This document shows positions 53,021-60,282 of a stretch of DNA of 64,000 bases, piece by piece. This stretch comes from Galbibacter orientalis DSM 19592 (GTDB lineage Bacteria > Bacteroidota > Bacteroidia > Flavobacteriales > Flavobacteriaceae), in the NCBI RefSeq assembly GCF_000260115.1, contig NZ_JH651379.1:1678501-1742500 (forward strand), given 5' to 3'. The notes below the pieces were generated by a model, which saw only the letters and a program-made list of their open reading frames with translations, was not told the origin of the DNA and did not search any database. Both the position numbers and the translations under genes were made by a program. Each line of letters starts with the position of its first letter. The first letter of the stretch is position 1.

Positions 53021-54796
53021 TTATTTTTTTGTAGCAGTAAAGGTTCCATTGGGTTCATGTAGAATTAGTTTTTCATCTTTAAATTCTGCTTTATAGCCAG
53101 ATAATCCTTTGATTATAAATTCATTTTCTTTTACAGGAACTAATGTGTATTCGGGTTGTTGGGGTACAAGAAGTGTTAAGTTTTTGTTTTTTAAGGTGAC
53201 TTTTAATTCTGTGCCCGAAAGGAAATAGCTTCCTTCATATTTCTGTAATTTAGTTTCAGAGATAGCAACTTCATTTGGGCTTCTCTTAAAATAAATAGGA
53301 TCTAAGGTTGGTTCTAATTTTAAATAGACTCCGTCTATATCTCCTAAATCATTAGTTTTAAAATTGAAATTAAAGCCTATACCTTCTTTTAAATCAATTT
53401 TATTATTTTTTATTAAATGAGGTTTAAAAACATCGTAATGGGTATGTTTTAAATATGTTTTTTCTCTAGTAAAATTTGCCCAAAGTGAATCGTTTTCAGC
53501 TTTAACCTTAATTGTGCCATAACCTTTGTTGCTATATTCCCCAGTATATTCTGCCAAATTATGGGTGGGGTTTGTATTAGAAATTTCACTTTCTTCTTCA
53601 GTCTTTTTCTTTTCTTTTTGTTGTTTCTTAAGTTCTCCTACTTTTTCATTATAATAAGCTACCCAGTCTGTCTTTTTTAAATTTAGAATTTCATCAGAAA
53701 TTTCATTCCTTACTAAAGTAGGTAATGCAGAGCCATCTTGGTTTGTTAGCACTACAATTCCTATTCCGTCGGATGGAAAAAATGAGACATTAGCAGCAAA
53801 TCCATCAATATTACCACCATGTTCTAGTCGATAGTGACCTTTATACGAAGAAGTAAACCAAGCATACCCATAACTATTTAAATGTTGTGCTGGAAATTTC
53901 TTATCGGCTATACCATTACCTACTAACATTAACGGATTTATAGCTTTTTCAACATATTGTTGAGGTATAACTTGTTTCCCGTTAAATTTGCCTTCGTTTA
54001 ACCAAATCATTAGCCAGTTTGCCATTTCTTTTGCACTACTATTAATACTTCCTGCAGGGCTAATAGCTGCAATATTATAGTAGGGGGTAAGTTTGTTGGT
54101 AGAGAAATTCTCTAATGTATAACCCTTGGATGCATTTGCAGATTTTTCTAATTCTTTAATAGATAAATTAGAAGTAGACATCTGTAGGGGTTTAAAAAAA
54201 CGTTCCCTTATATTATCTTCCCAACTATTTCCGGTTAGTCTTTCTGCAATTATACCTTGCGCCAAGTACATAAAATTATTATAGTACCATTGTTCTCTTA
54301 TTCCTGTAAAAGGTTTGTGGTATTGTACACGAGCTAGTAGGCTGTCTTTGTTTTCCGTAGGGAATAAATACCATGAAAAATCATGTCTAGGTAAGCCTGT
54401 TCTATGGCTCACCATATCTAATATGGTAATGTTATTGTTTAAATCGTTATTATAAAATTCTAGTTCTGGGATATATTTTTTGGGACTATCAGTAAACTTC
54501 AATCCTTTTTCATCTTCCAGAATTCCTAATAAAGCAGTTGTAAAAGCTTTTGAGGAAGAGCCAATGGCAAAAAGGGTATTTTCATCTACTTTTAATTTAT
54601 TCTCTAAATCTTTATATCCAAATCCTTTAGCGTAAATTACTTTTCTTCCTTGAACAATAGCCACAGAAAACCCTACGGTCTGTGTAGTTTCTTGCAGAAT
54701 TTTTAGTTTTTTATCAAGTTGTTTTTCGTTGAGATTGGTCTGAGCAAAAAGAGTGGTGCTAATAAAGACTGCTAGAAGTAAAATTTTTGTTTGCAT
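53021..54796 (-). CDS. Serine hydrolase, class C beta-lactamase family, with DUF3471
   Basis: A 591-residue exported enzyme of family S12. A signal peptide (about 1-18, ending LFAQ) is followed by the SxxK motif in GSSSKAFT, the YxN motif (YYNNFMY) and an HGGN motif (LEHGGNIDGF) replacing KTG. A charged linker (KKQQKEKKKTEEE) and a C-terminal DUF3471 lipocalin-like domain follow. S12 includes D-aminopeptidases and DD-peptidases; with the two downstream genes 3 nt away and overlapping, release of D-residues from peptides is plausible. Confidence 0.85.
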   Translation of the reverse strand: MQTKILLLAVFISTTLFAQTNLNEKQLDKKLKILQETTQTVGFSVAIVQGRKVIYAKGFGYKDLENKLKVDENTLFAIGSSSKAFTTALLGILEDEKGLKFTDSPKKYIPELEFYNNDLNNNITILDMVSHRTGLPRHDFSWYLFPTENKDSLLARVQYHKPFTGIREQWYYNNFMYLAQGIIAERLTGNSWEDNIRERFFKPLQMSTSNLSIKELEKSANASKGYTLENFSTNKLTPYYNIAAISPAGSINSSAKEMANWLMIWLNEGKFNGKQVIPQQYVEKAINPLMLVGNGIADKKFPAQHLNSYGYAWFTSSYKGHYRLEHGGNIDGFAANVSFFPSDGIGIVVLTNQDGSALPTLVRNEISDEILNLKKTDWVAYYNEKVGELKKQQKEKKKTEEESEISNTNPTHNLAEYTGEYSNKGYGTIKVKAENDSLWANFTREKTYLKHTHYDVFKPHLIKNNKIDLKEGIGFNFNFKTNDLGDIDGVYLKLEPTLDPIYFKRSPNEVAISETKLQKYEGSYFLSGTELKVTLKNKNLTLLVPQQPEYTLVPVKENEFIIKGLSGYKAEFKDEKLILHEPNGTFTATKK

Positions 54797-54837
54797 AAAA
54801 TATTTTGTTTTATTCAGGATAGATTGGAATGTTTAAT

Positions 54838-55166
54838 ACTAAAATACACATTTATTGGGAATCCTTTCTAGGTACTATAAATTTTAGCCACAGATTCACG
54901 GATGTTGAATGAGTTGGTGTTATAGTTATAAGAAGCAACAAAATATATCCGTGAATTCGTGGCCAATCTACTTTTTAGTACAGACAATTGAATATGTCTC
55001 ATAATTATGTAAAAACTATTGTAATGACTACAATACACATTTATAGGAAATCCTTTCTAAGTACTATAAATTTTAGCCACAGATTCACGGATGTTGAATG
55101 AGTTGGTATTATAGTTATAAGAAGCAACAAAATATATCCGTGAATTCGTGGCAAATCTACTTTTTA
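54838..55166. repeat. Tandem pair of 189-bp hairpin repeats (copies A and B)
   Basis: Two direct copies of a unit with a 189-bp period. Each core contains ACACATTTAT, ATCCTTTCTA, a GCCACAGATTCACGGAT arm and, about 45 nt on, its near-perfect inverse ATCCGTGAATTCGTGGC, so each can fold into a long cruciform. Between A and B lies a stretch matching two separate parts of the gene at 55269-55844, as if that gene had been deleted internally. Confidence 0.8.
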
Positions 55167-55268
55167 TACAAGTTTAATTGTCTCACAAAACCGCTAGTGT
55201 GATTATCTTGTTCGTTCCCAGTAGGGGATAGTGGTTCTAAATGGACTTTACTTTGTTATGACTAAGGT

Positions 55269-55844
55269 TTAAAAGATTTCAAAATTTGTATGGATGATTT
55301 TTAATAAATCTGAAATGGATTTAATTTCATCAACGCTTTTAAATTGTGGTAAAAAATATGAAGGGTCTGGATACCGAATTTTGTTATATATACCTTTATC
55401 GTGATCTGTTTTAATTTCAATGACAAAGCTGATGCCATCTACAATTACTTTTTGCTCAGAGAAAATGACAATATCATCTTTTAAATTAATTATTGATGTA
55501 TTGTATTTTAATTTATATTCGATTTTCTCCCAATCTGGTAAATATTGAATATTGGTTATTAAAATTTTTAACCATAATTTTTCGTCTAATCGATTTAATG
55601 TGTCTATAACTATGTTTTTAGTACAGACAATTGAATCTGCCTCATATCTGAAATATTTTACGTTCCATGTTTTGTCGGAATTTAGAAACATTTCAAATGA
55701 TTCAGTTGTTTTGTTATTATAGCCATCTATTTTATCAATTTTTAAATAGTTAGATGAATCATGATAATCTTCAAAAGGTAAGCTTTCCTGTGAAAAGGTT
55801 AGATTAAAAATTAGGAAGAATATTATAATTAGAATGTTTCTCAT
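55269..55844 (-). CDS. Small secreted protein between hairpin repeats
   Basis: A 191-residue protein of unknown function. MRNILIIIFFLIFNLTFSQ is a signal peptide. The mature part is mostly beta-like with SDKTWNVKYFRYEAD and YPDPSYFLPQFKS; no family is recognised. The frame is open to 55880, but those codons lie in repeat sequence, so the ATG at 55844 is preferred. It sits between two tandem pairs of the 189-bp repeat, and its 5' end and an internal piece occur in the repeat units. Confidence 0.6.
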   Translation of the reverse strand: MRNILIIIFFLIFNLTFSQESLPFEDYHDSSNYLKIDKIDGYNNKTTESFEMFLNSDKTWNVKYFRYEADSIVCTKNIVIDTLNRLDEKLWLKILITNIQYLPDWEKIEYKLKYNTSIINLKDDIVIFSEQKVIVDGISFVIEIKTDHDKGIYNKIRYPDPSYFLPQFKSVDEIKSISDLLKIIHTNFEIF

Positions 55845-55869
55845 AATTATGTAAAAACTATTGTAATGA

Positions 55870-56199
55870 CTAAAATACACATTTATAGGGAATCCTTTCT
55901 AGGTACTATAAATTTTAGCCACAGATTCATGGATGTTGAATGAGTTGGTATTATAGTTATAAGAAGCAACAAAATATATCCGTGAATTCGTGGCCAATCT
56001 ACTTTTTAGTACAGACAATTGAATATGTCTCATAATTATGTAAAAACTATTGTAATGACTACAATACACATTTATAGGAAATCCTTTCTAAGTACTATAA
56101 ATTTTAGCCACAGATTCACGGATGTTGAATGAGTTGGTATTATAGTTATAAGAAGCAACAAAATATATCTGTGAATTCGTGGCCAATCTACTTTTTAGT
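55870..56199. repeat. Tandem pair of 189-bp hairpin repeats (copies C and D)
   Basis: Same arrangement and period as 54838-55166 and nearly identical, with the same inverted arms (GCCACAGATTCA(C/T)GGAT and ATC(C/T)GTGAATTCGTGGC) and the same gene-derived stretch between the copies. Pairs A-B and C-D are direct repeats flanking the secreted-protein gene about 1.03 kb apart, so recombination between them could delete it. Confidence 0.8.
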
Positions 56200-56268
56200 A
56201 CAAGCTTAATTATTCCAGAAAAACATCTTTTTTAAACATTTGGTAACTTAAAGGTAATTTTAAAAACA

Positions 56269-56322
56269 TTACAAATAGTAATTATTTATCGAATTTTACA
56301 TCCATAAATTTACTATTTGTAA
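56269..56322 (+). promoter_or_regulatory. Paired operator-like dyads upstream of the DUF5690 operon
   Basis: TTACAAATAGTAA at 56269-56281 is repeated as its exact inverse TTACTATTTGTAA at 56310-56322, 41 bp apart centre to centre. Each copy is itself a TTAC-N5-GTAA dyad. The second ends 5 nt before the TTG start of the first gene. A close variant (AGTAACTATTAGTAAAC) occurs upstream of susC at 60131-60147. It is a good candidate for the binding site of the XRE-cupin regulator encoded in between. Confidence 0.55.
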
Positions 56323-56327
56323 ACATT

Positions 56328-57617
56328 TTGAAATATACAAAAACAGATATTAAAACATTATTATATGGTTCTTTTGCTGCCTTTGGTACTTACTTTTGTA
56401 TGTATGCCTTTAGGAAGCCATTTACTGTTGCTACTTATGAGGGGCTGAGTTTTTGGGAGGTAGATTATAAAATTATTCTTATAATAGCGCAGGTTCTTGG
56501 ATATATGCTTTCAAAGTTTATTGGGATTAAACTTATTTCAGAACTCAGAAATAATCAGCGTTTATTGCTATTAATAACAATGATTGCAGTGGCAGAAATT
56601 AGCTTGGTGTTATTTGCCGTTGTACCAGCTCCCTATAATCTTGTTTTTATGTTTTTAAATGGACTTCCGTTGGGAGTGATTTGGGGGATTGTTTTTTCAT
56701 ATTTAGAAGGGAGAAAAACTACAGAGATATTGGGAGTAGTATTGTGCTCTAGTTTTATAGTTTCTAGTGGAGCCGTAAAGTCTGTGGGACTTATTTCAAT
56801 GAGGTGGATTGGTGTTAATGAGTTTTGGATGCCTGCGGTGACTGGAGCAATATTTATAGTTCCTTTTTTAATATTCTCTTATCTTTTAGAACGAATCCCC
56901 TCACCAACACCAGAAGATATTTCCTTACGAACAGAAAGAAAACCAATGAGTAAAGTAGATAGGGCTAATTTGATTAAAACCTATTTTTTTCCAATTGTAA
57001 TATTAGTGTTTTTTTATGCGGCTCTTACGGCATTAAGAGATTATAGAGATAATTTCTCTCGAGAGATATGGGATGCATTAGGGCTCAGGGATAGTATAGC
57101 TATTTACACATTTTCTGAGATTCCAATAGCTATTTTAGTGCTTGTTATTTTAGGACTATTTGCTTTTATAAAAAGCAATTTTAGAGTTTTTATTTATTAC
57201 CATTATTTGCTTTTTGGGGGAGCGTTCGTAATAGGGTTGCTTACGGTATTCTATCAATTAGAATTGATTAGCGAAATTTTCTGGATGATAAGCGTAGGCT
57301 TCGGATTATATATATGTTATGTGCCTTTTAATTGTATATTTTTTGACAGAATGATAGCAGCTTTTAGAATTAAAGGAAATGCTGGATTTCTTATTTATAT
57401 AGCAGATGCTTTTGGCTATTTAGGAAGTATTGCCGTGTTGCTTTATAAGAATTTTGGTCAGGGAGGAGTATCCTGGTTAAACTTTTTCATTTATGGATGT
57501 TACCTTATTGCAGCGCTGGGTTGTATTGTTGCTGTGGCTTCTCTAAATTATTTTAAAAAGAAATATAAGTCTTCAGAAAAAAAAATATCACATCTTTTAA
57601 ATATAGCTTATGAATAA
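56328..57617 (+). CDS. DUF5690-family MFS-like transporter
   Basis: A 429-residue protein with about 12 TM helices. The first loop motif YAFRKPFTVA resembles the YxxRKxF segment of organophosphate/phosphate antiporters (GlpT/UhpT), so it may move a phosphorylated or phosphonate compound across the inner membrane; this is an inference from a short motif and from context. TTG at 56328 starts the frame. The end overlaps the FAD oxidoreductase gene by 8 nt, so transport and catabolism are coupled. Confidence 0.8.
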   Translation: MKYTKTDIKTLLYGSFAAFGTYFCMYAFRKPFTVATYEGLSFWEVDYKIILIIAQVLGYMLSKFIGIKLISELRNNQRLLLLITMIAVAEISLVLFAVVPAPYNLVFMFLNGLPLGVIWGIVFSYLEGRKTTEILGVVLCSSFIVSSGAVKSVGLISMRWIGVNEFWMPAVTGAIFIVPFLIFSYLLERIPSPTPEDISLRTERKPMSKVDRANLIKTYFFPIVILVFFYAALTALRDYRDNFSREIWDALGLRDSIAIYTFSEIPIAILVLVILGLFAFIKSNFRVFIYYHYLLFGGAFVIGLLTVFYQLELISEIFWMISVGFGLYICYVPFNCIFFDRMIAAFRIKGNAGFLIYIADAFGYLGSIAVLLYKNFGQGGVSWLNFFIYGCYLIAALGCIVAVASLNYFKKKYKSSEKKISHLLNIAYE

Positions 57618-58773
57618 TATCGAGAAGTATGATCTTGTTGTTATTGGAGGGGGAGTATTGGGGAGTTTTCATGCTTATCATGCCATTAATAAAGGATTAA
57701 AAGTAGCATTAATAGAGAAAAATAAAATACTTCAAGGGGCTACTGTTAGAAATTTCGGACAAGTAGTTCCTTCTGGAATGAACACGAAATGGCAGACTTT
57801 TGGTAGGGAGAGTCTGAAAATATATAAGGAGATTCAATCAAAATTTGATATTTCTGTACGCCAAGAAGGATCGGTTTATATAGCTTCTAATGAGGAGGAA
57901 GTTAAATTATTACACGAGTTAAAAAAAATTAATCAAGCAAATAATTATACGTCCGAATTGTGGACTAAAGAAAAAACAATTAATAATTATGCAGGCATAA
58001 ATGAGGCTTATGTAAAAGAGTCTTTATTCTTTCCTGATGAGGTTTTAGTAGAACCTCGAGTTATGATAAGTAAGCTTCATGCTTATTTACAAACAAAGGG
58101 ATTAGCACTTTTTTCTGGAAAGACAGTGGTAAGAAATGAATCTGTAGGAGAATGTGTAAAAGTATTTACAGCAGACGGAATGGTTGTTACAGCCGAAAAA
58201 GTGATTATTTGTAATGGAAGTGATTTTGAGAATTTATATCCTGAATTATTTTCTGAAAGTGAATTAATAATCTCCAAATTACAGATGATGGCAACCAAGC
58301 CTCAACCATTAAATTATAAAATGAAGGGGGCAATTCTTACGGGACTTTCTATAAGAAGATATGAAGCTTTTTCCGAATGCCCTTCATTTAAAAAGATAAA
58401 AGAAAAAGAATCTTCTGAGAGTTTAGAAAAAAAATGGGGAGTGCATATTTTGTTTAAGCAAGCAGTAGATGGTTCTGTAATTATAGGCGATTCTCATGAG
58501 TATGCATCAGTTAAAGAAAAGGAAAGTTTAGGTTTTGATTTAAATATGAATATAGATCAATTTATTATTGAGGAGGCTAAAAAAATATTCTATTTACCAA
58601 ATTATGCCATTCAGGATAGGTGGTATGGAATGTATTCGCAGTGCAAGGAAAGCGATATTTATTTGAAAACAATAGATAAAAATATTCATATCGTAACTGG
58701 AATTGGAGGAAAAGGAATGACAGGAAGCGCAGGTTTTTCTAAAGAAAATATTAATTCAATTTTTAATTTTTAA
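57610..58773 (+). CDS. TIGR03364-type FAD-dependent oxidoreductase
   Basis: A 387-residue DAO-superfamily flavoprotein. The Rossmann FAD motif IGGGVLGSFHAYHA is at about 12-25; ATVRNFGQVVPSGM just after it is typical of TIGR03364, and GIGGKGMTGSAGFS ends the FAD-binding fold. TIGR03364 members are tied by genome context to phosphonate catabolism and related to glycine oxidases, so oxidative deamination of an aminoalkylphosphonate (giving an aldehyde) is a reasonable role. It lies 8 nt inside the transporter gene's end and 1 nt before the HAD gene. Confidence 0.85.
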   Translation: MNNIEKYDLVVIGGGVLGSFHAYHAINKGLKVALIEKNKILQGATVRNFGQVVPSGMNTKWQTFGRESLKIYKEIQSKFDISVRQEGSVYIASNEEEVKLLHELKKINQANNYTSELWTKEKTINNYAGINEAYVKESLFFPDEVLVEPRVMISKLHAYLQTKGLALFSGKTVVRNESVGECVKVFTADGMVVTAEKVIICNGSDFENLYPELFSESELIISKLQMMATKPQPLNYKMKGAILTGLSIRRYEAFSECPSFKKIKEKESSESLEKKWGVHILFKQAVDGSVIIGDSHEYASVKEKESLGFDLNMNIDQFIIEEAKKIFYLPNYAIQDRWYGMYSQCKESDIYLKTIDKNIHIVTGIGGKGMTGSAGFSKENINSIFNF

Positions 58774-58774
58774 A

Positions 58775-59452
58775 ATGCAAAATAAAATAAAACTTGCCGT
58801 TTTTGATATGGCTGGAACTACAGTGAACGAAGGTAATGTTGTATATAAAACCTTACAGAAAGCAATAAATAATGCAGGGTATAAAGTAGAATTAGACTTT
58901 GTGCTTACACATGGCGCTGGGAAAGAAAAGCATCAAGCTATTAAAGATGTTTTAGAAGAATTAAATGAAGATAAAAGTAAGTCGGATGTTATTTTTGAAG
59001 ACTTCAAAGTATTACTGGATAATGCATACAAAAAATTAGCGGTCAAAGCTTGTAACGGTGTTGAAGAGTTATTTAAATTACTAAAAAGTAACAATATTAA
59101 AGTTGCATTAAATACAGGGTACAATAAAGAAATTGCAACCTTGTTGTTGAATAAATTAAACTGGACAAAGGGAGAACAATATGATGCTTTAATTACTGCC
59201 GATGATGTAATAAATGGAAGGCCATGTCCAGACATGATTTCTAAGGCAATGGAATTAACCAATGTTCTTGAGGCAGATAAGGTGTTAAAGGCTGGAGATT
59301 CTATTATAGATATTGAAGAAGGAAAAAATGCAAACTGTGCAATTACGGTAGGGGTTACTACGGGAGCTCATACAAAAGAGCAATTACTGAGCGCTCATCC
59401 TACTTATGTAGTAGCATCTTTATTAGAATTAAAAGATATATTGCTTAAATAA
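58775..59452 (+). CDS. Phosphonatase-like HAD hydrolase (TIGR03351 type)
   Basis: A 225-residue HAD hydrolase. The nucleophile motif is FDMAGTT (D11), as in PhnX (DxAGT). In the cap region the segment GAGKEKHQAI carries K50 and H53, aligning with the Schiff-base Lys and nearby His of phosphonoacetaldehyde hydrolase (GxxKxxH). Motif III and the acidic motif (KAGDSIIDIEEG) are intact. Cleavage of the C-P bond of phosphonoacetaldehyde or an analogue is plausible. It is the last gene of the three-gene operon and is convergent with the regulator. Confidence 0.85.
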   Translation: MQNKIKLAVFDMAGTTVNEGNVVYKTLQKAINNAGYKVELDFVLTHGAGKEKHQAIKDVLEELNEDKSKSDVIFEDFKVLLDNAYKKLAVKACNGVEELFKLLKSNNIKVALNTGYNKEIATLLLNKLNWTKGEQYDALITADDVINGRPCPDMISKAMELTNVLEADKVLKAGDSIIDIEEGKNANCAITVGVTTGAHTKEQLLSAHPTYVVASLLELKDILLK

Positions 59453-59457
59453 AGGTA

Positions 59458-60024
59458 TTATATAAAGAAGTAAACAACTAGCATTTTAGAAGGTTGTTTA
59501 CTTCTATTTTCTGGTACGTGTGGAATTCTACCATCAAAAAATATGGAATCTCCTTCTTTTAGTAAAACTTCTTCTTCTCCAATAATATAGTAACATTCTC
59601 CTGAAAGAATGTATTTAAATTCAAATGCATCGGTAGTTACTTTTTCTCTTTTAGAATTTGGTTTTACTTCTAAGAGAACTGTTTCAAAACCAAGGGAAGA
59701 AAGTTGTTTGCTAAATATAAAGTTGTAGGTAAAGCCTTCTGCCTCTTCCTCTTTATCAATAGGGGTATTTTCTTCTTTTCTTGAAACAATAAAATTAGCG
59801 CCACTACCTTTTGGTATTCCTTTAAAAAAATCGGTTACTTCAACTTCAAGCGCATTTACTATTTTTATAAATACTGGGAGGGAAGGTATTGTTCTTCCAT
59901 TTTCAATACGAGAAATAAGTCCGCTAGTTACTTCTGCTTTTACAGCAACATCATTAATGGTTTTACCATCATTTTTTCTAATTTCTTTAATTCGCTTACC
60001 AATACCTATAAGATAATCTTCCAT
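59458..60024 (-). CDS. XRE-family regulator with C-terminal cupin
   Basis: A 188-residue regulator: a Cro/CI HTH at residues about 8-62 (IGKRIKEIRKNDGKTINDVAVKAEVTSGLISRIENG) and a cupin sensor domain at about 115-185 (YILSGECYYIIGEEEVLLKEGDSIFFDGRIPHVPEN). Such proteins control nearby amine, amino acid or phosphonate catabolism by binding a small ligand in the cupin. It lies between the enzyme operon and susC, so it probably controls both. It ends 5 nt from the convergent HAD stop. Confidence 0.9.
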   Translation of the reverse strand: MEDYLIGIGKRIKEIRKNDGKTINDVAVKAEVTSGLISRIENGRTIPSLPVFIKIVNALEVEVTDFFKGIPKGSGANFIVSRKEENTPIDKEEEAEGFTYNFIFSKQLSSLGFETVLLEVKPNSKREKVTTDAFEFKYILSGECYYIIGEEEVLLKEGDSIFFDGRIPHVPENRSKQPSKMLVVYFFI

Positions 60025-60059
60025 TTAGTAGAATTTTTTACACCTCAAAATTAAAAGAA

Positions 60060-60185
60060 ATACTGTAAATTATTTACCCTATTTTATGCTTTTGATTCTG
60101 TTATTTATTCAAATTAATGAAAAACAGAAAAGTAACTATTAGTAAACTAAGGTTGTTAACTTTTTGTTAACTGAATTTACAGTAT
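60060..60185. promoter_or_regulatory. Regulatory region between the XRE-cupin gene and susC
   Basis: ATACTGTAAATT (60060-60071) recurs as its exact inverse AATTTACAGTAT (60174-60185). The first overlaps the perfect palindrome GTAAATTATTTAC (60065-60077). Between them lie AGTAACTATTAGTAAAC (60131-60147), similar to the dyads at 56269-56322, and two GTTAAC palindromes (around 60154 and 60165). This density of dyads suggests autoregulation and control of susC. Confidence 0.5.
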
Positions 60186-60234
60186 GATTGCAATGATTTA
60201 ATAGTGCATGTAGTTTAACTTAACTTACCTCTTC

Positions 60235-60242
60235 GATATTTG
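60235..60242 (+). promoter_or_regulatory. Possible -7 element of susC
   Basis: GATATTTG differs from TAnnTTTG only at the first base; the susC ATG is 40 nt further on. No convincing -33 element was found, which would fit a regulated promoter. Confidence 0.35.
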
Positions 60243-60282
60243 CATAACTAAATAACTTAATAAAGTTTACAAATACGAAAAA

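Noticed and set aside
54838-56199. CRISPR-like direct repeats
   Set aside because: The repeat period is 189 bp with long inverted arms and no spacer set; no cas genes.
56328-59452. Complete classical PhnW-PhnX pathway
   Set aside because: No aminoethylphosphonate transaminase is present; the first step would have to be done by the FAD enzyme.
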